Origin: Centroberyx gerrardi
Taxonomy: Eukaryota > Chordata > Actinopteri > Beryciformes > Berycidae
NCBI RefSeq assembly: GCF_048128805.1
Contig: NC_135999.1
Coordinates: 19,346,190 to 19,410,189, forward strand
Direction of reading: 5' to 3'
DNA: 64,000 bases
Part shown: piece by piece, positions 1-12,406 of the stretch
Layout: each line of letters starts with the position of its first letter
Position numbering within the stretch: the first letter of the stretch is position 1
Program-made: the position numbers and the translations under genes
The notes under the pieces: generated by a model
Database searches by the model: none
Seen by the model: the letters and a program-made list of their open reading frames with translations, nothing else
What the model was told of the DNA's origin: nothing

Positions 1-267
1 TCCGTCTCCTGGCATGGCTTTCTTTGTCTCTGCTATTGTACTGTATTGTGAAGGCTTTGGAAAATATCTGCTAACTGGCAAGCTGTTAGTGTGTGTGTGT
101 GAGTGTGTGTGTATGTAAATAATTGTGGTATGGTGTAAGACTGTGTACTTTGTGTGCATTGATGTTTGAAAGTATGAACTTGTCAAAACTGTCTGCATGA
201 AACTGTTAATGTGGGCAGATATATGTGTGAATCACAGTTTTCATTTGTAAATGTCTTTGTGTCTGTG

Positions 268-309
<42 letters not shown>

Positions 310-1155
310 AGCTCATCATGCTTGTGCTATCCTTTCTCTGCCACATTGCCATGGCGACAGTGCCCTCCCGGGGTAATGGGGGACGAGTGCGCCAGAGCTA
401 TTTATTCTCTCTTTCTCCCTCCCTCCATCCATCCATCGCCCTCTCTTTTCCTCTCTCTCTCTCACTCTATCTCTCCGCTCTTCCTACCGCAACCTGTCTC
501 TCTCTCTCTCTCTCTCTCACTCTCCTCCTCTATCCATCTCTCTCTCTCTCTCCTCTTCCCATCTCCCTCCTTCCTCCGCTCTTTCTTCCCCTCTCTGATT
601 GGCTTAACACTCTCCTCCTCAAAATGAGATACTGCCTAATGAGAGAGAGAGAGAGAGAAAGAGAAAGAGGGGGAGAGAAAAAGAGAGAGAGAGAGAGATA
701 GACAAAGAACAAGTATCTTAAAAGAGGGAAGTAGAAATATGTGGGGGAGGCGATCTATGCAGACTTCTGTTCCCCCATGCATGTAAAGAGAGAACCTGAT
801 TTAGGTGCTCGACGGAACTCTGTGATGTCATTTTGGAGGGAAACGGCAGAGGATGGAAGGTGGTGTAAAGGATATAGATAGCTTTCTATCTTTGATGGGT
901 GTGTGTGTGTGTGTGTGTGTACTGTATACGCATGCACTTTCTTGAGGTGTGAGTGAGTGTGTGTGGTGGAGGAATGTGCTTGTGGCTGCGGGCTTAGTTG
1001 GGGTCATGACCTTTTTAATGGTTTGAAGATTCCAATTTCATGAACATGCAGCGTGTGTGTGTGTGTGTGTGTGTATGTGTGTGTGTTGTGTCATTTAAGC
1101 CAAGACAGGTGACACCCATAGGTCTTCTTGTGTGTTACCTAGGCCTAACAAGCCT

Positions 1156-1159
<4 letters not shown>

Positions 1160-1215
<56 letters not shown>
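1160..1215. repeat. (CA)n microsatellite
   Basis: About 28 uninterrupted CA units upstream of ldb1. Confidence 0.95.
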
Positions 1216-1219
<4 letters not shown>

Positions 1220-1304
1220 AACTTGCGCATTTAACAGAGAGACAAATGACATAGAGATGGAGGAAAGATTAGAGTGAGATGGAGACAGTGGGAGGGAAAG
1301 CGAA

Positions 1305-1335
<31 letters not shown>

Positions 1336-1783
1336 GAGAGAGAAAAGGGGGGAGGGAGGGCAGGAGAGATAAATGGCCGAGTAGACAGAAAGATGAGTGA
1401 AGCGAGAGAGCAACACTATGTGACATACTGCAGACAGAAAGACTAACGGAGCGAGAGAGTGAATGAGCGAGAGAGAGAGAGACACAGCGAGAGAGAGCCG
1501 AGGCACGTCAATCGCCCCCTCCCCTCTCTCCTCCCTCCTCCTCCCCCTTTCCCTCCCCCTGCCCTCCCTGCCATGTAGCAGACCTTCGCAGGATGGTAAC
1601 AAGCCACTCAGACAGCGGCAGCAGCACACACACACACACACACGCATATGCACACACTGCCTGTCACTAGATTCCCTCACGACAACGTTCATCTACTCCT
1701 GAAGATCATTTAGACCCACGTGTGTGCCCTTAACATGCATGTCTGTGTGTGTTTGTGTGTGTGTGACTGTGCATGCGTGCAGA

Positions 1784-1785
<2 letters not shown>

Positions 1786-1834
<49 letters not shown>
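1786..1834. repeat. (GT)n microsatellite
   Basis: About 24 GT units upstream of ldb1. Confidence 0.95.
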
Positions 1835-1835
<1 letters not shown>

Positions 1836-2268
1836 ATTGGAACAGCGGTGGTGAAAAACAGCCCCTACATCTTTAAAAGGAAAAAAAGACCCACATCACA
1901 TGGTTGTTATTCTCTCAAATCTGCCTCTCAGGTCACTTTGACAGTCCACTCTCTCCCTCCCTCCCTCGCTCGCTCTCTCGCTCTAGCACACACACTCAGT
2001 CTCTCTCTCTCTCTCTCTAGCTTTCTCTTGCGCACACGGAGGCACTCAGCTTCTCTCTCCCTCCCTTTCTCTTCCTCCCTCACACACACAGGCACTCAGT
2101 CTCTCTCTCTCTCTCTCTGCCTGGCTCCCTCCCCTCTCCTTCTCTCTCTCTCCCTCCCTCTCTTCCTCCCTCTCCCTCTCTCCTCCCACCTGAGCTGTAA
2201 TTTGCAGGGCTGATGAGGGTGAGGGCAGAGCAGAGGCAGAGGCAGGAACAGAATTCTCCTCACTCTAC

Positions 2269-2299
<31 letters not shown>

Positions 2300-2309
<10 letters not shown>

Positions 2310-2723
2310 AGCACACGGCGTGATTCACAAACAGTGTACAGCTACAACTGAGAGAACGCGATCCTTTGTGTGTGTGCTCCTGTTCTTTTTTAACCTCTCC
2401 TTCCCTTTCTCTCTCTCTCTCTTTCTCTCTCCCTTGCCGTCACTCTCTCCTACTCTCACTCTCTCCACCCCCCTCTCTTCCTCCTCCACCTCCTCTCTCT
2501 CTCTCTCTCTCCCTCCCTCCCTCTTCGCTCCCTGGTGGTGTGTGTGTCTGTGTGTGTGAACCGTGGGGATAACAGACGCTCATGTGAGCAGCCTCAGTGG
2601 CGGCAGCAGTGACTGGTGAGAGAGAGGAGAGAGAGGAGAGGAAGAGAAGAGAGGAGAGGAGGAAAGCAGGGATAACAGCCACCACCATCATTCTGATCGG
2701 ATTCAGACCAGACATGTGAGAAG
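2300..2723 (+). promoter_or_regulatory. ldb1: ldb1 5' leader region upstream of the MSVGG start
   Basis: Pyrimidine-rich DNA (about 2390-2530, CT runs) passes into a purine-rich GGAGAGAGGAG stretch (2620-2670) and then the start codon. No convincing TATA box is seen. A minimal ATG-TGA start-stop unit lies at 2714-2719, four bases before the main ATG. The transcription start was not located; the assignment as leader rests on the adjacent first coding exon. Confidence 0.5.
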
Positions 2724-5700
2724 ATGTCCGTGGGCGGCTGCGCGTGTCCCGGTAAGTAGCTGCCGTGGTGATGGTTGCCGTTAACGACAGCCCCGGTGGT
2801 TGCCAGCCACTGACTTTTTCCTGGTCTGTGTTGTATTTTGGTTGGTAAGTGCAGCCGCTGTGGCGTGACTGGGGCAGAGAGAGGTGCCCCCGGGCCCTAG
2901 GGCTCTGTTTGCAAAGGCTCATGGGAGGTTGGCCCCGCGATGGCTATGAGGATGGAGAGCAAAGAAAACACCAGAATGGATCAACATGTAGTCTTTTTTT
3001 TTTTTTTAATCACTTTTTTTTTTTTTTACTCTGACAACAAAGTGTTTTTCCTTACAGCACTGTGGGACTGTATTTGTTTGGTTTGGGGAATAAATGGAGA
3101 AAAAGAGCTTATTGTTTTGTTTCATGGAAGGCACCACACAGTTAGCGGCGCAGACCTCTGGGCATGAAGTTGTTGCTATGGTGCCACTAATGCTAGCTCC
3201 ATTCCTCTGCCAGTTTGTTGTTGTTGTTGTTGATGATGATGATGATTTCTGACTGATGGCTTGGGTTAACAACGGGCCTGAAGACGGAGTTCTTTTGAGG
3301 TCGACACAGTACCAGATGTTACACTCACTCATTCACAGCGGAGGTTGGGATATTTTAAGTGAAAACTAAGTGAAGTTACCCGATCAGAGTCTATGTTCCT
3401 CTCTTGCAGTTGAGGAATGGGTGAGAGCAATAAGAAGAGGGGGGAAAAAAAGCAAAGGAGCATCAAAGTGTGACATTTAAAGGGCAAAGATCACGGCTTG
3501 GATCAAAGGCTTGCATGATTGATTCTGCACCTATCACCACAACAGCATAAGATTTATTAATGACACACACTGGTATATAAGTTAGGACGCATAAATATGC
3601 AGGCAAAAGTGATAGACGCTTTGGAAGACTCACAAGTATTTCTCATTCAGATGAAATGCAGCATCATGTTATTTTTTCTCTGAGACTCTGATGGGGTAAT
3701 GTTGCTGTAAGTGTCATCCCTGCTCTCATTCTTGTGTCGTCATGCATTGAAAAGCATGGCATGGCTTTATAATAGCCTTGTTAGGGAGTTTCCATGCTAT
3801 TTTACCCAGCAGTCCTTTCTTCCATAGTTCATGAAAGGAGGTCAGTGAGTGCACAGGCTACCTGAGGGGGAGAAGGGGAGAGACTGGCTGGCCTTGCCCT
3901 GGGCGGTGGAGGACTACGTAAGACACTTATAAATTACGATGGCAGGAGTCACACCTACTTCCCCTTGTTTCTCCGTCCTGTCCTGTGCTGTCTTGTCCTG
4001 CTGCCGTTTATTGAGGAAATATCAGAAAGACACACAAGCCTGGTTTTAATTTGGGGCTAACTTGAAACTGATCGATGATGCAATAACATAACAACTCTGG
4101 AGTCAGAGTATTGCTTGTCATCCTTTTAATAAAATTGGTTAAAGTTGAGTAACGGCCATGGGGCTACTGTGAGCCGAGCCACAGCGAGGGACCTGGAGGG
4201 AGTAATATTAGTCATATTAGACCTCCATATTGAGAGGTGTGCGACTTGTTCGCCATCTGCGAAGGCTGCTGAACTCCCCGCTGTCCCCGAACGATCCTGT
4301 TCATGTTTTGAGTGCCTGACAGCAAACAGATAATTCTTCTCATTTTATTGACTTTAATCAGACAGAGGAGGAAAGAAAGAGGAATCAAGGTCTAGAAATA
4401 GGCTGAGGCGGGGAATAAACCCTGTGCCACAGTGCCTGAGGCAATATATTATCAAGTGTTGTAGCGGCCTGTGCTGCACTTCTCATAGGAGGTGTATAGG
4501 ACATTAAATAAAGCTCTACGCTGGGAAATGTCATCATAATCCTGATAGATGTATTAAAAACCTTTTGTCATTAGGAGGAGGGGAGGAGAAAGTTTGAGTC
4601 TCGCCCTGACGCGGCCTCCTCTGCTCCGCTCTCTGCCAGGCCACAGCGGCCGGTGTGGTCAACCCTCAAACAGTCTGGATGTGGACGGAGAAGTTTAGCC
4701 GACCACACATCCAGGATCAGATTTCCCTGGTGCCAGTCTTGACTTTAATCATTAGAAAGATGGAAACACTAACTGCTCCCATGTTTACGGTTTGGAAACT
4801 CTTCAGCTGTTGGATTATTCCAGAGGTGGAAAGTTTAGGAGGAGCAAATTATCTGACATTTCTGACTCACCCTGGCCTCTACAGACATAGACTGACAGAG
4901 GGGAAGTGGAAGGATTGAGGATAGAGGAATCTAGGGTTAGAAAAAAGAGAACTGTGGCACTGTGGTAAAGCCAGAAGGGTGCTAAGTTCGGTATCAGCAA
5001 GGACAAACTCCCTAGATACGCCAGATGATGTGTGTGTGTGCTTGCGTACATGCATGCGTGTGTGCTGTGCTCGCTTGAACGCATACAGTTTGTCCTGAAC
5101 ACACACTGGCATTGGCAAACGCGGTGTATCGGTGTTACATGTGACTGCGAGCACATATTGTTTGTGTGTGTGCGTGTGTTTTCAATCTCTGCGCAGTGCC
5201 CCGTGGTACGAAGGCAAACGCTGCCACCTCAGCCGTTAAACAAGCCTGCACAGCGGAGGCGGGAGCGTTTGTTTAGAATCGGCCTTAGCTATCTTGCGGT
5301 CAGATTGCATACTTAATCAACGTGGTCATGGAAATTTCCAAAAAGACGTATGACCGCACTCTTGTGTGCTCTAGTTTTGCACTCATATTGTTCTCTCTGG
5401 TGTTCCCCTTTCTTTCGACTCGGTTTCTTCTTTCCTTTTTACATTCTCCTTTTTCCCTCATCTTCTCTCACTTCCATTTCCTTTTCAACTTACAGTAAAA
5501 GAGAGAGATAGAGTTTCTGCTCCTATCTTTTTTGATGCAATAGAAATGTGTCTTTTTTTTTGTGAGTGGCTTGTTTCAACCACTGTCTTTGTATATTTTG
5601 GCTTCATTGTGGATGCTGTACTGCATAGATTTTGCAAATTCTTTGCTGTGATTTTGATGACCATAACTTTTTAAACTTTCTAAAACAAAAATCGGGATCA

Positions 5701-6225
5701 TAGCAAAGGAAAGCCACCTCACAGTCAAATATGTATATACTTTATTTATCAGAGATATTTTGAGGTGAAGTACCAGGTGTTGCTAAGTGGAGTCGTGCAG
5801 AAACAGCAGCGGCATGAAAAGCCTAAAGGCCTGAAACAATGTGTGCGAAGAGTAAACAATTTACCTATTCACACACAACACAAGGTCTCTAAAAGCCAAT
5901 GAAGAGTCTACCAAAAATGGAACACAACAACTTCAACGTAACCCAGGCCGTGACCCTACAGCTGGTTTATCTGTACACTACAGTCAAGTTGTCGCCTTCC
6001 ACTTTCCTCATACACATGGTTTAGAACAATTCAGAGCAGGTCAAGCCATGCTGTTCTAATATAATATAAAATATATAATAGAATATAAAAGAAAAACATA
6101 AAAGTACTGAGCCTCTCTCTACCTCCCCCCCCCTCTCTCTCTCTTTCTCTCTCGTTCCTGCTTGTTTACATTCCAGAGCCATGTTCAACACAGAAGGATC
6201 CTCCCCCTTCTTGTGTGGGCTGAGA

Positions 6226-6259
<34 letters not shown>

Positions 6260-6757
6260 ATATACGCACGCAGCATGTGCCCCAACATGTGGATGATATA
6301 AACATTGGGCAGTGTGTGTGTGTGTGTGTGTGTGTGGGGATGTGCTCCGAGCAACAATGCACTTATGAGAAAAGCAGAGTAACAGAGTGAATCTGCTCTT
6401 TGCAAGTAAAAAAATGTCCTTTGTGGTCAACAGCGGCTTAAAACTAGACTCCATGCTGACCGACCCAGACCTTACATTACACTCCTCAACCTCCGCCATA
6501 CTTCCTTCTCTACCACTGTTCACTCTCCCCCCCTTTCTTCTCTCTGTGTTCCCTTCCCTCATTCTCTCTCCCCCCTGTTCTCTCTCTCTCTCTCCCATCC
6601 TCCCTCCTCTTTCACTCTGCACTATATACCTTCATCCTTCCTTCCCCTTTCCCCCCTCCCCTCACTCCCGCTCTCTTTGACTCCTCTGATTGCTAGCGTA
6701 TGTTGCCTGGCTGGCTGGCGAGATGAGGGGAGAGGGGGGTGGGGTGGGGAGGTAAGG

Positions 6758-6796
<39 letters not shown>

Positions 6797-7024
6797 GAGA
6801 GAGAGGGAAGGGGGAAGGGACTGTGCCCTCTCATGCAGAGAGTCACATGGTGTCCCTGATTGGAGGAAAATGAGTAAAGACTGCAGCCTGGCTGAAATGG
6901 CAACAGACCAAACGCACAAAGGCTGAGCTGTTTAGAAACGGGTTGCACAACAAGAGCGCCTGGAGAGGAGGGTGTGACAGAGGGAAAGAGAGAGAGGGAG
7001 CGTAGATACAGAGGAAAGATGCGG

Positions 7025-7090
<66 letters not shown>

Positions 7091-7454
7091 TGAGAAAGGG
7101 AAAACAGGAGAGAAAAGAGAGGTGAGAGGGGAAGGCAAAGAGCAAAAGAGACTAAGCAAGAGACGGGGAGAGGGAAGTGGGAGATGAGCAGTGTAGGAGC
7201 GCAGGAGTGGGTGGGAGGGTGGGAGGGCGAGAGAGAGAGAGCGAGGAGAGAGAGAGAGGGAGAGAGAAAGAGAGAGAGAGATCAGACTGTGTTTCTATGT
7301 TTTCTGCCAGGCTGAGCGGTGACGTGATTGGCTGAGGGGGGGCAGACCTGACTCTGAGATCAGAGACAGACAAAATGGCTCCCAGAGAACAGAGAACGCA
7401 GCATCAGGGCACTGTCATCTCCCCTCACACAGCTGTCAGCTGACACCAGTGGCT

Positions 7455-7491
<37 letters not shown>

Positions 7492-9171
7492 CACACAGAT
7501 CCTTCTTTTTGGCAAATTCAAAGCCACCTGCATAATGATAATGTGAAGGTAATAACTGAAGATGACTGTGATAATTATAATGAGTGTGACGATCATGAAA
7601 TTGCCATAATAAATATATGTAATTCCTTTTGAAAACACTTTAATATGGAATATGAATGATTGTTATTAATGAAAAACTGCTTCAAAGCTGAGCCTTTTTA
7701 GGATTTAGTCCCTTCATCCATTGGCCCGGGATAATATGTGACGCACTTGCCGCTGAAGTGCCCTTGTTGCAGTGTGTCTGTGTTCGCCTGCCAGAGAAAT
7801 CCTGAGCAGGGAATTCACCCAGCGAGTGAGAAAATACTGTAGAGCGGGATGAAAACAAACACACTGGCTCCCTGCAGCCACAGGAGGGCGCTGCTACGGC
7901 GGGACGGTGTGTGACCAGAGCTGTCTGGTTCTCCTCTCTCCCTGATTGTGGGTCAGTTTCATATTTTTTTCCTCCAGCAATGATGGCAGTGATGCATGGT
8001 GAAGTTCTGACTGGAGATCTGTGGATTTAGTGGGTTCCAGTGAATTTGCGCCAGAGGAATTACAGCATCATTTGCTTACTGTTTTATTTGTAATGCAACA
8101 TCTGCATGACAGCTTTAATTATAACCGTTTTATGTAAAATTGTTGTGCTTTTATTTTTTCTGTGCTCTCGCCGAGGAGACACATCAATAACAATTTTCCG
8201 TCTCATGCAATGAGACAGACAATTAAGTTTTTCCGATTCTGATTCATTGGCCGTGTCAGACTTTCTGGTGATCTAAAGCCGGGCAATGTGCTCCGGATTA
8301 GCGCTCATTCCTCAAAAGAGTGACAGCTCGTGTTGCGGCTGCCTTTGGATCTTTCAGCAGAACTGAATCAGACAGAGCTCTGTCTCTCCATCTGATCCAA
8401 TAACAGAGTAAAGAAATCTGATCTGCCATATGTATAAAATACTACTCATCTGGCAGGCAGTGAGTATTTCCCTGACCACTGCAAACAGCCCCAGAGATAC
8501 AGTATGTAGCTACCATATGGAGGATTGGGACTGTCTGTGTCTGCTTTTCATCTGTTTATGCCTGACTTTATCTATTAGTATAAAGTTGTAAAATTCATGC
8601 CACATAACAGTTTTGGCATAAATCTTGCCACAGTCTTTTTTTTTTTTATAAATGCAGTGAATGCAATCTATAAAAAAAGACTTTTTCTTTTCTTTTTATA
8701 ATTCCTGTTTGGGAAAACATAAAGAACAACACTTAACTGATGTCACTCTCGCTACAAGTTGCCTCTTTAGATTAGAGCTGGGATCAGTTCAGCCAACCCT
8801 ATTCCTACACTCAGGCACCAGCACAGACCGACGTACGACTGTCCTGAGGTCAGTGTCTAACAGCGGGTCAGTGGGAGGGTGACTGAGTGACTGGGACGGT
8901 TGTTATCAGAACTCTGGCAGATGTGTATGCCGTTTAGTTTCCTGTTGACTAGTGAGTGGAAGTGGCACACTGAACACATTTGCACATACACAGCAGACAC
9001 ACACAGGCACATGCATACACACACACATAAACACACGCTGACACTCATGCACTTGGTGCGTGTGCACAGACTCACACACACACACACACACACAAAACAC
9101 ACGTACTGTAGGCATCCTACTCCCCCTCCTTGTGCCCCTGAGCCTGACAGTCTGGACATGGGAGATATCAT

Positions 9172-9252
<81 letters not shown>

Positions 9253-10062
9253 GAGAGAGAGAGAGGGGGAGAGAGAGAGAGAGGGAGAGAGGGACAAGGA
9301 GAGAAAGAGAACACAGTATTTTAGTTAGATCAGTAAAGCAGTGTGCAAGTGCATTAGTGGGTGACAAAATGGCGATGTCAGAACAGCTAGATACTGAAGC
9401 AGGTAAGTCTCTCTTGCTGACCTTTTACTTTCTGTCTTTCTCACAGTTTGTTCAGCAACCTAACAGAAAAGTATCACCCTGAGGTGAAAAAGAAAACTTC
9501 TCATTGTTTTTATTGTTATATCTCTTTGGCTTTATTGCTGTCCAGAGAAATGCTGTAAAAGTTTTGCCACCTCTATTTTTTTTTTTTTTTTTTTTTTACA
9601 ACTTTGACAAAGGTGATTGAACCAAGTTGCACTTCTGGGTTTAACTGTAAGCTTGCTGAAAACATCATACAGTGCACTTTATGGAGTTTATTCAGCGGCC
9701 ACACGCTCCAGCCTTAATCACTTATTATACATGGATTTATGGCTTTAGGTGTGAATGTGCGGCTGCACATGTTTGGAAATGAGGCTAGGTGGCGAAGGTT
9801 AGGCAGTTGTGTGTCTGTGTGTGTGTGTGTGTGCATGTGTGTGTGTATGTGTGTGTGAGACTTGCTGGTTGGGGTGCTGGTTGAAGATAAGGCCTGACCT
9901 ATGCCTGAGAGCGAAAGAGACGGTGTGTGTAAGCCCTTCAAGCCTTATCCTGACACACCTCCCACCCCCGCCTCCCTGTCACCCCCACCACACACACACA
10001 CACACACACACACTGGGGATTAACCCCTGTCATGTACCATTTCAATGGGTGAGCTTTGGAGA

Positions 10063-10108
<46 letters not shown>

Positions 10109-12362
10109 CACAGACACACAGGCACACACACACACACACACACACACAGGATTAACCCTTGTGTGTCCATTTCCATGGCTGATTCTTAGCCTCTCTCCAG
10201 TTGTGACAGCATTGACTGCTCGCGTTGCCATGGCTACAAGGGCCAGTGAATGTAAGATAGGCAAATCCACATAAGTCACCCACAACAGACACTCTAAGCC
10301 ACTACTGACTACACCTCCCCCTGGTACTACACACACAAAGATGTTGGCGAAAGAGTGACAGAAGCCTCATGAGCTGTGAAGTGCTCATGTCACAGGCTTA
10401 CCACGGTCAGACCAATATACATAAACTCAGTCCGAGCATCTTTGTTGCTGCGGGTGTGAGAGACAGGTCTAAGATCAGCTTATCCTCTCTACACGTCTGG
10501 GTTGAGGAGTCACCTCACTTCACCATATTTCAGACTTTACCCAACCTCGGGGTCGGGACCCCACGCAGGGTCAGATTATATCATTGGTATAGAAGTTGAA
10601 GGGGTCGACTCTTAGGTTGCCATGTTTATTTTGCAGATGAAAAGATGAAGAGTTTTGTCAAAAAATAATGAAAAAGTGTCACCTAGTCTTACAAAATGAT
10701 TGTCAGCATAAAATTCAGATGATAAATTACACCAACCATCTCCGCAGCTGGAGAATCGCCCCCACAGCTAGAAAAATGTACATACATCATGTTTATCATG
10801 TTTGTCTTTGTCTTATTTGTTTTCTTATCTCGTTGTCATTGAGCATTTCATTGTTTTGTCCCGGCACCTATTGCACGCTCAGCTCTCCTGGTAGGGGATC
10901 TCTCTTTGAATTGCTGCACCCATGGGCTCTTCCATGTTTTTTTCCTTATAAGGTTTTTGTTGGGATATTTTCCTTGTCTTCACTGAGTTTCTAAGGTTGA
11001 TGGTGCCGGTTAGGCTCAGCTAGGTAGGTTTGGTAGAGTTTATCTTTCAACATGTTATTTTGTGCTTTGTTTTGTTTCCTTGTGTTTTATTTGTTGCATA
11101 CTGTATTGCATAATTTTGTTTTGTGATTTAGCCTATTGTTGGTTAGTTAGATATAGGGAGGCTTGTTCTCTGTAAAGTCCTTTAAGACACGGTTGTGATG
11201 AAGGGCTAGAGAAATAAACTTGACTTGACATACAATGAAAATCATCTGGCCTTAATGTCCTGCCCAATTACATTTACAGTGCAAAAGCCCACATATCATG
11301 AGCGTAACTGTCCGTTAATCATGCTAGTAATATCCAAATTCTTCAACTGCAACACCTACTGGAACTGATCGTTGGAAATGTGCCCAGGGGCGAACTTGGG
11401 TCTCCAAACCAAAATTACTCCCACACCCACATTTGCAAAAAAATTGTACAGGAAACACTGCTTCAGGTAATGATGTTCTGCTATATAGAGATTTGGAATA
11501 GAATTACAATTTAAAATGAAAGCGCCTGCAGTTTATCCAACTTTTATCTCTGGGTCCCATTATTAGAAATTGTGCCCCTAGAAAAAATTCCCCTTACACA
11601 AAAATGACTTCATATTTCCTATAATATCAATGTAATATAATATAAATATTACCTTTCAACACTGTTGTTTAGATGCACAGCAGCCTCTGTGAAAGCCATG
11701 CAGCCTGTAAACTGTTGTCACAGAGCAGCTCACAAGAGCAGCTTCATTTGTGAATAAATAATTTATGAAACACTGTGTTATTTTTATATAGTTTAAAAAT
11801 CAGAAGCATGGGGCATCCTGGTGGCTCAGTTGGCTGGGGCGCTGGAGCGTGACGTCCGGGGTTCAAATCCAGCCTGGGACCCTTGTTGCAGGTCATCCCC
11901 CTCTCTCTCCCATCCCTCTCTAAAGCAGAAATACCAAAAAATAATCTAAAAATAAAAATAAAAATAAGAATCAGAAGCATGTGAAAGACCCTCAGTTTGT
12001 TATGTGTTTCAAAGGGAAGGAAATTTACAACCTTGATATGGGATCACCTGCCAAAAAACTTAGGGAACCCCTGCCATTCCTCCCTTAATATTGTATATCA
12101 AATTAGCAAATATTATGAAACACATGTATTCATTCTCTCTCTCCCTCTCTCTCTCTCTCACACACACACACACAAACTCCTGACCTAATACTTGTGCTTT
12201 TTATATCCCAAGTTTGGCCATATGGGTGGGTCCTCTCTCTGGCTGCTATTTGAATATCTGATTATAATTTGAGGCGATTTAAGCAGATTTGGAGGTCTAT
12301 GGGATTCTCCTTTTGGCTTAGTGCTTCCCATGTGTGTGTGTGTGTGGCTTAGTGCTTCCTGT

Positions 12363-12406
<44 letters not shown>

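Larger units (their letters stand above)
1..2299. other. Upstream DNA of ldb1, microsatellite-rich
   Basis: GT repeats (263-306, 899-920, 1053-1086, 1786-1834), CA repeats (1160-1215, 2270-2308), CT-rich tract (405-590) and GA tracts (639-700, 1303-1345). A CCAAT-type CTGATTGGC lies at about 596-604. No gene or exon could be supported. Confidence 0.6.

Noticed and set aside
8200..8216. Small inverted repeat as a possible terminator or microRNA hairpin
   Set aside because: Seven-bp arms with a 3-nt loop are too short for a microRNA precursor, and Rho-independent terminators do not apply here.
11811..11885. Functional tRNA gene
   Set aside because: A and B boxes are present, but the A-rich tail and 13-bp target duplication show a SINE.
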